Source: Thermodesulfobacteriota bacterium
GTDB lineage: Bacteria > Desulfobacterota_D > UBA1144 > Nemesobacterales > UBA2774
Assembly: GCA_039028315.1 (NCBI GenBank)
Contig: JBCCIH010000062.1
Span: forward strand, 1-11,259
Direction: 5' to 3'
DNA: 11,259 nt
Shown: one piece after another, positions 1 to 5,676 of the stretch
Layout of the letters: each line of letters opens with the position of its first letter
Numbering within the stretch: position 1 is the first letter of the stretch
The notes under the pieces: generated by a model
What the model saw: the letters and a program-made list of their open reading frames with translations, nothing else
What the model was told of the DNA's origin: nothing
Database searches by the model: none
Translations under genes and position numbers: made by a program

Positions 1-474
1 AGGCATCTTGGGAAAGCTCTACTAACTGCATTTTCAACAGCTTCTTCCTCTGCGACACTGCCACTTACGATGGAGGGCGTGATCGACGAGGCGAAAGTAA
101 CACCGAAAGTAGGAAGGTTCGTTCTGCCTCTAGGGGCTACAATCAATATGGATGGCACAGCACTTTATGAAGCAGTAGCAGTAATATTTATTGCTCAGAG
201 CTATGGAATAGATTTAAGTGTAGCGCAAATGGTGATTGTATTTTTTACTGCAACACTTGCTGCAATCGGTGCAGCCGGAATACCAGAAGCAGGGCTTGTG
301 ACAATGGTTCTTGTGCTTCAGGCAGTCGGGCTACCACTAGAGGGTGTTGGTTTGATATTAGCTATCGATTGGCTGCTCGACCGCTTTAGAACAACTGTAA
401 ATGTTTGGGGCGACTGTATTGGAGCTGCAGTAATTGACAGATTTGAAACGGGCGGAAAAGAAAACGAATATTAG
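1..474 (+). CDS. Dicarboxylate/amino acid:cation symporter (DAACS family), C-terminal part; 5' end outside window
   Basis: Inner-membrane secondary transporter, probably for aspartate/glutamate or C4-dicarboxylates driven by Na+ and/or H+. The frame is open from base 1, and 157 C-terminal residues are present. They cover the family's transport core: a serine-rich hairpin 1 motif (TASSSATLP, residues 13-21), NMDGT (49-53), the hairpin 2 loop GAAGIPEAGLV (90-100) and the last helix with DWLLDRFRTTVNVWGD (123-138). By alignment from memory with GltPh, D123, D127, R130, N134 and D138 match D390, D394, R397, N401 and D405, so the acidic-substrate arginine is kept. E57 in ALYEAVA matches the glutamate used for H+/K+ coupling in animal EAATs, where GltPh has Gln. 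The wording of these motifs is closer to EAATs than to GltPh. The family is certain; substrate and coupling ions are inferred. The next gene starts 39 nt downstream on the same strand. Confidence 0.95.
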   Translation, partial: RHLGKALLTAFSTASSSATLPLTMEGVIDEAKVTPKVGRFVLPLGATINMDGTALYEAVAVIFIAQSYGIDLSVAQMVIVFFTATLAAIGAAGIPEAGLVTMVLVLQAVGLPLEGVGLILAIDWLLDRFRTTVNVWGDCIGAAVIDRFETGGKENEY

Positions 475-513
475 GTTATAGGTCCTGTATTTAAAGTTAA
501 AACTAATTGAGAT

Positions 514-1191
514 ATGAATAATAAACCGAAGGTACTTCTTTCTTGGAGCGGTGGTAAGGATAGCTCGCTTACTCTGTATGAAATACAAAAACAAGGTGTG
601 CTGGAGATAGATTCTTTAGTGACTACAGTCACGGCTGACTACGATAGAGTCAGCATGCACGGACTTAGAAATACTCTACTTCACGAACAGGTCAAGTCAT
701 TGAATTTACCTCTTGAGAAAGTGGTAATTTCTAAAGGTGCAACTAACCAGGAATATGAGCAATCTTGGACAAAGAGTCTTTCTAAATACAAAGAAAAAGG
801 GATTGATACGGTTGCCTTTGGTGATTTATATTTAGAGGATATAAGACAATACCGGATAGATCAGCTTTCTAAGATAGGGATGAAATGTATCTTTCCGATT
901 TGGAAAAAAGATACATCTAAACTTGCCAGAAGTTTTGTAAAATGGGGCTTTAAGGCAATCACGGTCTGTGTTGATTCTAAAGTGTTAAGCAAAGAGTTTG
1001 TAGGGCGTGAGTATGATAACCAGTTTTTGGACCAGCTTCCTAAAGAGATTGACCCTTGTGGAGAGAATGGCGAATTTCACACTTTTGTATATGATGGACC
1101 AATATTCAATAAAGTAATTCCCCACACTTTAGGAGAAATAGTACTAAGAGATGAGCGCTTTTATTATTGCGATATAATGCCGGGTGGTTGA
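514..1191 (+). CDS. Dph6/MJ0570-type PP-loop ATP pyrophosphatase (diphthine--ammonia ligase family)
   Basis: Cytoplasmic adenylating enzyme of the ATP-PPase superfamily, 225 residues, a typical length for the single-domain family. The PP-loop SGGKDSS lies at residues 12-18. Further family marks are an MHG motif near 48-50, FGDLYLEDIRQYR in the middle and a C-terminal PCGENGEFHTFVYDGP stretch, which is very characteristic of Dph6 homologues. In eukaryotes and archaea Dph6 amidates diphthine on elongation factor 2. Bacteria lack diphthamide, so the substrate here is unknown and 'diphthine--ammonia ligase' should be read only as a family name. The ATG start puts the PP-loop at the usual distance from the N-terminus, but only a weak GAG lies just upstream. 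It may be cotranscribed with the symporter (39-nt gap, no hairpin seen between them), although no functional link is evident. Confidence 0.9.
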   Translation: MNNKPKVLLSWSGGKDSSLTLYEIQKQGVLEIDSLVTTVTADYDRVSMHGLRNTLLHEQVKSLNLPLEKVVISKGATNQEYEQSWTKSLSKYKEKGIDTVAFGDLYLEDIRQYRIDQLSKIGMKCIFPIWKKDTSKLARSFVKWGFKAITVCVDSKVLSKEFVGREYDNQFLDQLPKEIDPCGENGEFHTFVYDGPIFNKVIPHTLGEIVLRDERFYYCDIMPGG

Positions 1192-1248
1192 AACTATTAA
1201 ATAAACCCAGATTGATTGACTAACTAAGTTGAAGTACGAATAGTAAGA

Positions 1249-1254
1249 TATAAT
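1249..1254 (+). promoter_or_regulatory. Candidate -10 box (TATAAT) before the cupin lipoprotein gene
   Basis: A perfect TATAAT lies 25 nt before the proposed ATC start at 1279. No good -35 sits at 16-18 nt: the nearest, TTGAAG at 1229-1234, leaves a spacer of only 14 nt. Transcription from about 1261 would still include the GGAG at 1268-1271. The region is AT-rich, so a chance match is quite possible. Confidence 0.2.
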
Positions 1255-1267
1255 TATTATCAGCCTT

Positions 1268-1271
1268 GGAG
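1268..1271 (+). promoter_or_regulatory. Ribosome binding site (GGAG) that points to a non-canonical start at 1279
   Basis: GGAG is followed after 7 nt by ATC at 1279, a good spacing for initiation. No ATG, GTG or TTG exists in this frame between the upstream stop at 1225-1227 and TTG at 1327, and that TTG lies inside the apparent signal peptide. The site therefore supports initiation at ATC (or less likely at ATA, 1273). Confidence 0.45.
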
Positions 1272-1278
1272 AATAAAT

Positions 1279-2142
1279 ATCAGAGCTTTACTTATACTAG
1301 TACTTACAAGCGTAATCTCCATCACTTTGTCTTGCACGCAAGTTGCATCTGATAGCGTAGCTCCAAATTCGAACACTGATCCAACTATCAATGTTGTGAC
1401 AACGACGGACCTTAAGTGGGAACAACTAAACCCAGCTCGCGGAGCTAATAGCCCAATGGCTGCTACACTATGGGGTGACCGCACTGGCCCTGGACCGTCA
1501 GGTTTTCTGCTTAAGCCGGTTGACGGTTTTAAGTCCCCGCCTCATGTCCACACTGCCAATTACCACGGGTTAGTTATTAAAGGTTCCATACACAACGCTG
1601 AACCTGATGCTCAAGAGTTATATCTTGGACCAGGATCTTTCTGGACACAGCCCGGAGGCGGTGTTCACATTACCGCTGCAAAGGGTAGTAGCATTGCATA
1701 TATAGAGGTAGAGGACACATTTGATGTGCTGCCTGCGGATAAGAAAGTAAAAAACGATAAAACTGCGGTTGTGATGCCCGCTTCAAGCATTGACTGGGTC
1801 AATCTCCCCAATATGCCCTCATCATCTGAGGTTCCTAAGATGGCTGTTCTTTGGGGTAATCCATATGATGATAGTTTTAGCGGGACCCTAGTTAAGATAC
1901 CAGCTGGATTTACTGCAACTATGCGCGCCCTTGGCTCAACACTCCATGCAGTTGTTATTCAGGGAGAAATCATGCACCGGGCAGCTGGACAGATTGGTTT
2001 TGATACTTTAGGGGAGGGCGGCTATTTTGGCTCTAACAAAGAGTACATTCATGAGACTTCTTGTTTAGATGAGGATCATTGTATTATCTATCTACGAAAT
2101 GATGGAAAACTAGAAGTTTTATCAGCAAACCTCGAGAGGTAG
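1279..2142 (+). CDS. DUF4437-type bicupin lipoprotein, probable non-canonical ATC start
   Basis: Predicted exported lipoprotein with two cupin barrels, 287 residues from the proposed start. The frame upstream of TTG 1327 encodes Arg, a long hydrophobic run and ITLSC, a reasonable lipoprotein signal with cysteine at residue 19. Starting at TTG 1327 would delete it. Cupin 1 (about 60-145) has PPHVHTANYHG (H89, H91, H96) and QPGGGVH (H130), a plausible metal site. Cupin 2 (about 185-275) repeats the layout (WGNPYDDSFSG, then LHAVVIQGEI) but has lost the HxH pair, so it is probably structural. Each repeat opens with a tryptophan-glycine strand. DUF4437 proteins have no settled reaction, so I assign none. 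The family call is good. The start is uncertain: an ATG hidden by a sequencing error is the main alternative, and TTG 1327 (271 residues) is the only canonical choice. Confidence 0.8.
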   Translation: MRALLILVLTSVISITLSCTQVASDSVAPNSNTDPTINVVTTTDLKWEQLNPARGANSPMAATLWGDRTGPGPSGFLLKPVDGFKSPPHVHTANYHGLVIKGSIHNAEPDAQELYLGPGSFWTQPGGGVHITAAKGSSIAYIEVEDTFDVLPADKKVKNDKTAVVMPASSIDWVNLPNMPSSSEVPKMAVLWGNPYDDSFSGTLVKIPAGFTATMRALGSTLHAVVIQGEIMHRAAGQIGFDTLGEGGYFGSNKEYIHETSCLDEDHCIIYLRNDGKLEVLSANLER

Positions 2143-2196
2143 ATGATCTTAGCTAAAAAACTAATACCAGCCGTTTTGTAAGACATTTCAACAATA

Positions 2197-2421
2197 TCAA
2201 GTCTCTATAATAATTTTATGACAGTGGGTTTTTAGTTTCTTAAGTGATTTCTGGCTCAGAAGTGATTCGGGCATATTTCTAAGGACTAAAGTAGTATTAA
2301 ACATTCTTGCAGTCTCTAAAATAGCTTCAATATCATTCTCATACTCACTTGCATCAATCGAAACACTAAATCCGATCTGCATAAGCTCGATTACTTTTGT
2401 GGAATCGATATTTTCTGACAT
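2197..2421 (-). CDS. Small protein of unknown function (74 residues)
   Basis: I do not recognise this protein. It is a soluble-looking 74-residue chain with no signal peptide, membrane segment or cysteine cluster (one Cys). The composition looks like a genuine compact fold: a short N-terminal helix, a strand-like IGFSVSIDA, an acidic helix (about 25-38), a strand-like TTLVLR, and a lysine-rich C-terminal helix ending in a hydrophobic strand (KIIIE). The repeating strand-helix pattern is inferred from sequence only. The ATG at 2421 is chosen because GGAG at 2431-2434 precedes it by 9 nt. An in-frame TTG five codons upstream overlaps that GGAG and is unlikely to be used. It faces the cupin gene tail to tail (54-nt gap) and is divergent from the thioesterase gene. 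Confidence 0.65.
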   Translation of the reverse strand: MSENIDSTKVIELMQIGFSVSIDASEYENDIEAILETARMFNTTLVLRNMPESLLSQKSLKKLKTHCHKIIIET

Positions 2422-2430
2422 GTTTTCTCG

Positions 2431-2434
2431 CTCC
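2431..2434 (-). promoter_or_regulatory. Ribosome binding site (GGAG) deciding the start of the 74-residue protein
   Basis: On the - strand GGAG lies 9 nt before the ATG at 2421. The in-frame TTG at 2434-2436 overlaps it, so the shorter reading is preferred. Confidence 0.55.
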
Positions 2435-2473
2435 AATTGTATTAGACGTTAGTTAATAAATATTCAGATATAG

Positions 2474-2479
2474 ATTATA
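2474..2479 (-). promoter_or_regulatory. Candidate -10 box (TATAAT) for the 74-residue protein gene
   Basis: A perfect TATAAT on the - strand would place the transcript start near 2467, about 45 nt before the ATG. The -35 region at 17 nt spacing is poor (GAACGA), so this is a weak prediction in AT-rich DNA. Confidence 0.25.
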
Positions 2480-2486
2480 CTTTCAA

Positions 2487-2515
2487 ATTTCAGCAATCGT
2501 TCTTATGATTGAAAT
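2487..2515. repeat. Imperfect inverted repeat in the divergent promoter region (possible operator)
   Basis: ATTTCA (2487-2492) and TGAAAT (2510-2515) are exact complements. Inside them ATC (2496-2498) pairs with GAT (2507-2509) around an 8-nt centre, with a 3-nt bulge at 2493-2495. The right arm overlaps the candidate -35 of the thioesterase promoter. It could be a regulator binding site, but dyads this short arise by chance in AT-rich DNA. Confidence 0.25.
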
Positions 2516-2536
2516 AGTCATCTTTTAGTCTAATAT
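2509..2536 (+). promoter_or_regulatory. Candidate sigma-70-type promoter for the thioesterase gene
   Basis: TTGAAA (2509-2514) and TAATAT (2531-2536) are separated by 16 nt, matching 5/6 and 4/6 of the consensus hexamers. Transcription would begin near 2543, giving a leader of about 40 nt before the TTG start at 2583. Confidence 0.3.
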
Positions 2537-2582
2537 ATGCAGATAGGTACTTTCACTAACTACAATATCCCGGGGGCTCTAA

Positions 2583-3065
2583 TTGGCAGAAAATAAATTT
2601 AAAGAGGCTATAGAAGTAATAAACTCAGACTTGGTTATACCACCTCATACTAATCACATCGGGACAATTTTTGGAGGTAGGGTGCTCGAGCTTATGGATG
2701 CAACAGGCGCTATGGCTGCGATGAGATTTTCTGATCAAGATGTTGTAACTGCCTCGATAGATGCTGTGGATTTTAAAAAACCGATACAACTCGGAGATAT
2801 TATAGAGCTAAGAGCCAAGGTGATATACACTGCCAGGACATCTATGGTGGTTAAGGTTGACCTATTTAGAGTTGGCAAAACAGACCACAAAAAAGATTTT
2901 AGCTGCAGAGGATACTTGATTTTTGTAGCGATCACTTCAGAGGGAAAGCCTACCGAGGTTCCTACGCTCAAAGTTAGAACTGAAGAGGAAAAAGATTTTT
3001 GGGCTATAGGCGAGAAAATCAAACAAAGGGCCAAAGAAAGACAGATTCGAGATTCTCAGGGGTAG
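2583..3065 (+). CDS. Acyl-CoA thioesterase, hotdog fold (YciA/ACOT-like)
   Basis: Predicted cytoplasmic hydrolase that splits acyl-CoA into free fatty acid and CoA, 160 residues, a normal length for a single hotdog domain. The N-terminal half carries the family signature: N24-H25 and G27 followed by IFGGRVLELMDATGAMAA (29-46), with D39 as the probable catalytic aspartate on the long hotdog helix. The next strands (TASIDAVDFKKPIQLGD, then ELRAKVIYTARTSMVV) follow the usual order. A charged helical tail (about 133-160) extends past the fold. Translation starts at TTG 2583, supported by GGGGG at 2572-2576 with a 6-nt spacer; no closer ATG fits. The gene converges with the lipoprotein gene with only 7 nt between stop codons. 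Acyl chain preference cannot be read from sequence. Confidence 0.9.
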   Translation: MAENKFKEAIEVINSDLVIPPHTNHIGTIFGGRVLELMDATGAMAAMRFSDQDVVTASIDAVDFKKPIQLGDIIELRAKVIYTARTSMVVKVDLFRVGKTDHKKDFSCRGYLIFVAITSEGKPTEVPTLKVRTEEEKDFWAIGEKIKQRAKERQIRDSQG

Positions 3066-3072
3066 CAACTAA

Positions 3073-3336
3073 TTACTCAGGCATCTGTGATTCCATCTGA
3101 GAGCAGCTTGGTTCAGCATTTGCGCCTTCACGTTGGCAGCTATAGGTTTTACCTTGGCAAAGAGCCATCCAAGTGGCGCTTCCGTCGTCATGAATTACGT
3201 GCTCAATAATTTCAATATGGTCGGCGTTACACTGGGTGATTTGAGATGTGGATTGCTGCTGAAGCTCCTGTATTACAAATGGGTTCCCACATGCAAACAA
3301 GCCTATCGCTATAAAAGCAATTAAAAATCTTTTCAT
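3073..3336 (-). CDS. Small cysteine-containing lipoprotein of unknown function
   Basis: 87 residues, predicted to be lipid-anchored outside the cytoplasm. The signal peptide MKRFLIAFIAIGLFAC ends in a clear lipobox with C16 as the modified cysteine. The mature part of about 70 residues has four more cysteines (C36, C60, C67, C78) and the compact motif WMALCQGKTYSC (56-67). An even number of cysteines in an exported protein suggests two disulfides; this is inference. The ATG is preceded by AGGTGG at 3343-3348 with a 6-nt spacer, a strong ribosome binding site. It lies 74 nt downstream of ravA on the same strand but has its own good promoter candidate, so it need not belong to the T2SS operon. 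I cannot assign a function. A pilotin role is only a thought prompted by location. Confidence 0.75.
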   Translation of the reverse strand: MKRFLIAFIAIGLFACGNPFVIQELQQQSTSQITQCNADHIEIIEHVIHDDGSATWMALCQGKTYSCQREGANAEPSCSQMESQMPE

Positions 3337-3375
3337 CTCTCACCACCTATAATTTGGAATATTGTCTTAGAAATC

Positions 3376-3404
3376 ATAATAAGCTACATTCAGAGTATTT
3401 TCAA
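3376..3404 (-). promoter_or_regulatory. Candidate sigma-70 promoter for the small lipoprotein gene
   Basis: On the - strand TTGAAA (3399-3404) and TATTAT (3376-3381) are separated by exactly 17 nt, and each matches 5 of 6 consensus bases. Transcription from about 3369 would give a leader of about 33 nt that includes the AGGTGG ribosome binding site. This is the best promoter match in the window and suggests the lipoprotein can be expressed independently of ravA and the T2SS operon. Confidence 0.45.
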
Positions 3405-3410
3405 TGAAGT

Positions 3411-4562
3411 TTAAGCCATTTCCTCTGTGCCGGATACCAATCTATCTAGAATTTCTTTTTGTATCTCTTCAATTTCGAGTTTTGCTTTGTCAATGTCATC
3501 GGTTGGTTTGCCCCTTTGCTCACACTCTTGTATGAGATCATTCACATTTGATACTATCTGTTTAAGTTTAGTCTGGGCTTCTATGTTTGCCTTTATGCTC
3601 ATGTCCTCATTTTCCCAATCTCGTTTGCTGTAGCCATCCATTTCTTTTGCTTGGATAACCAGTTCTCTGAGTCTGTCTTTATATCCGTGAAGGGCTTGGT
3701 GAATAACAGACTGAATCTCTGCTTTCTCTCCTGGGTCTCTCCATAGAACATTTTCTAAATAACGAAGATCCTCCTCTCCTACTTCGTCCCGGCCTTCAAG
3801 ATAGGCTTTAGCTTTAAGAACCGATATGCTCTGCTTATATCTTCTGTCTGAGGGCTTAATTCCTTTTTTGCTAAGCTCCATTCTAATTCGCCCTATAAGC
3901 TTAAGTATGTTTGAGGGCAATTGAGTTTTCATGGCTTGGTCTTTGCAGCTTTCAAGCTCTTGAGGGGAGATCATATTGTCTGTAGTGCTGTTCTCCTCGC
4001 CTTGGAGGAGTTTTAAGAATCTGAAATCCTCTTTGATATAATCAACTACATATCTGAGTAAAAATCTGTCATATAGAGCTTCTAACTCATCTTCCTCTGT
4101 AGGAAGCTCGTTACTTGCACCAAATAGCGAAATAAGTGGTATCTCTGCGACTTGAGTGCCGTTGTAATAGATTCTCTCATTCATTACGGTGAGAAGGGTG
4201 TTAAGTATCGAAGAGCTTGCCTTAAATACCTCATCTAAAAATACAATGTGAGACTCTGGGAGTTTTCCAGTAGTAACTCGTCTGTATTCATCATTCTCAA
4301 GTCCCTTTAGGCTTACTGCTCCAAAAAGCTCCTCAGGGGCTGTGAACTTTGTAAGTAGCCACTGAAAATAGCTAGCACCTTCAATCTTTTTGCATATTTC
4401 GCTTACCAGCTGGGATTTTGCGGTTCCCGGGGGGCCGATAAGCAGCATATGGTTATTGGTGAGAAGCGCGATTAGGGTTCCATCAATAACCTCATCCCTT
4501 TCTAAATATGCAGACTTAAGTTCTGTCCTGATTAGATTTAATTTTTCTAGAGCTCTTTCCAT
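3411..4562 (-). CDS. ravA: RavA-like AAA+ ATPase of the MoxR family, last gene of the T2SS operon
   Basis: Cytoplasmic AAA+ ATPase, 383 residues. It has Walker A GPPGTAKS (43-50), the RavA-like stretch LLTKFTAPEELFG (69-81), Walker B HIVFLDE (105-111), sensor 1 GASNE (148-152), an arginine finger in EALYDRF (R166) and sensor 2 SDRRYKQ (238-244). These match E. coli RavA closely. E. coli RavA has about 498 residues; here the part beyond the lid (about 300-383) is short, charged and helical, so the LARA-type beta domain is probably missing or much reduced. RavA/MoxR proteins usually act as chaperone-like remodellers with a VWA-domain partner (ViaA), but no VWA gene follows. The ATG lies inside the end of gspK (16-nt overlap), so translation is probably coupled to secretion genes. 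An AGG sits 13 nt upstream, a rather long spacing. Confidence 0.9.
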   Translation of the reverse strand: MERALEKLNLIRTELKSAYLERDEVIDGTLIALLTNNHMLLIGPPGTAKSQLVSEICKKIEGASYFQWLLTKFTAPEELFGAVSLKGLENDEYRRVTTGKLPESHIVFLDEVFKASSSILNTLLTVMNERIYYNGTQVAEIPLISLFGASNELPTEEDELEALYDRFLLRYVVDYIKEDFRFLKLLQGEENSTTDNMISPQELESCKDQAMKTQLPSNILKLIGRIRMELSKKGIKPSDRRYKQSISVLKAKAYLEGRDEVGEEDLRYLENVLWRDPGEKAEIQSVIHQALHGYKDRLRELVIQAKEMDGYSKRDWENEDMSIKANIEAQTKLKQIVSNVNDLIQECEQRGKPTDDIDKAKLEIEEIQKEILDRLVSGTEEMA

Positions 4563-5671
4563 GAGATAATTTCTACCTTGTTTTGACTGTTTTCGTTAGT
4601 TTTTAGCAATATCGCCTCTATAATTCTTTTTGTAGGATTGGTTTCCCCTAGACTTCCGACCGCTTTGACTGAAAAAACATCACTATAACCTGAGTTTAGC
4701 ACAACTCCAACTAGACCGGCACTAATGTCTGAAGTGTCGTCTACAGTATTTGCCACATCTCTGGCTTTCTTTTGCCCAATGACTGGCTCATCTTCTCTTA
4801 TAGCAATAATCTCATCAGCAATTTGCTCTGCTACATCATCACTGATTTCATCTGTATCGGAATTGCCTTGTCCTTCGACCGCAGGAACATTTGAAGCTTT
4901 AATGGCTGCCATCATAACAACTTTCGGCGCTGTGCTAAAATTAATTTTCTTATCCCTTGGGTATACAGTTACATAGTCCTTAACTTTGTTGAAGAACTCC
5001 TCATCCATGCCGTCAATTAAGCGCACTTCATAAACACTGTCTAGCGGACCGTCTTTTATATTATATGGATTTGATTGGCCGCTATAAAAGCCGGTATTGG
5101 CACCTGATGAATCCTGATCATTCTGACTACCATCCATATTTCTATCTATCCAGTTTACTAAACTTGCGATAAACCTCTCAGATTTGGACTCCTCTACTTC
5201 TAAGAATCTAAATAGTTCTTTGAGTTCTGCTAAGACTTGCTGATCAACCCTATTTGATGATTCATTTACTAGGGCATTTAAATTTACCTTCGCTCTTTCA
5301 TCAACAACGGTTACGGAAACAGTTCCTTCCCCTACAGGAAAAAATGGGACATTAATCGCCCAAAACCCTGAGGCATAATCACTGCTCGAAGCTATAGTTG
5401 ATGCAATCTCACTTAGATCCTCAAGAGGCTGTCCCTTTAAGGTTCCGGCAGCAACGTGGACTCCGGATTTCGCAATATAGCGTGCTTTAACCTCATCAAC
5501 TGTATTAGTAGATATTTCTCTATCTATCTGTGTAAAGTATATTAGGTCGGCAACGACAATTGTAAGAATAGCTACAACTATAATTACCAGTACGAGTATA
5601 ATTCCTTGCTCAGAGTTTCTTTTGTTCATTATCTTTGATTCTTTCTCTCTCGTTTTCATATTTTTTCTCAT
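4547..5671 (-). CDS. gspK: Type II secretion minor pseudopilin GspK
   Basis: Large minor pseudopilin that caps the pseudopilus tip with GspI and GspJ. The frame gives up to 374 residues. The prepilin cleavage site is SEQG|IILVLV (after G23 of the long form), followed by a hydrophobic helix of about 20 residues. Position +5 is Leu rather than Glu, as expected for GspK, which lacks the Glu of other pseudopilins. The large periplasmic domain has NWIDRNMDGSQNDQD, then NPYNIKDGPLDSVYEVRLI, typical of GspK alpha-domain and Asp-rich metal-binding segments. ATG 5671 sits 5 nt after the gspJ stop without a clear ribosome binding site. ATG 5629 would give a more usual 9-residue leader and is a serious alternative. 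The stop codon lies within ravA. The family call is firm; only the start is uncertain. Confidence 0.92.
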   Translation of the reverse strand: MRKNMKTREKESKIMNKRNSEQGIILVLVIIVVAILTIVVADLIYFTQIDREISTNTVDEVKARYIAKSGVHVAAGTLKGQPLEDLSEIASTIASSSDYASGFWAINVPFFPVGEGTVSVTVVDERAKVNLNALVNESSNRVDQQVLAELKELFRFLEVEESKSERFIASLVNWIDRNMDGSQNDQDSSGANTGFYSGQSNPYNIKDGPLDSVYEVRLIDGMDEEFFNKVKDYVTVYPRDKKINFSTAPKVVMMAAIKASNVPAVEGQGNSDTDEISDDVAEQIADEIIAIREDEPVIGQKKARDVANTVDDTSDISAGLVGVVLNSGYSDVFSVKAVGSLGETNPTKRIIEAILLKTNENSQNKVEIISWKEL

Positions 5672-5676
5672 ATCTA

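Noticed and set aside
1260..1484. Open frame on the - strand opposite the start of the bicupin gene
   Set aside because: The + strand frame carries a continuous lipoprotein signal and cupin domain; the opposite frame has no recognisable features.
2143..2196. Terminator or small RNA between the bicupin and 74-residue protein genes
   Set aside because: AT-rich spacer without a convincing stem-loop or conserved RNA element.
2735..3034. Open frame of 99 codons on the - strand
   Set aside because: It is antisense to the thioesterase gene, whose hotdog motifs are clear; composition is that of a shadow.
3060..3080. Bidirectional terminator between the convergent thioesterase and lipoprotein genes
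   Set aside because: Only 7 nt separate the stops and no hairpin with T-tracts is visible.
3073..3336. Assignment of the small lipoprotein as a T2SS pilotin
   Set aside because: No recognisable GspS or AspS motif, own promoter candidate, and the secretin shows no long S-domain; only proximity supports the idea.
3337..3410. Rho-independent terminator after ravA
   Set aside because: No stable GC-rich hairpin followed by a T-run could be found on the - strand in this gap.
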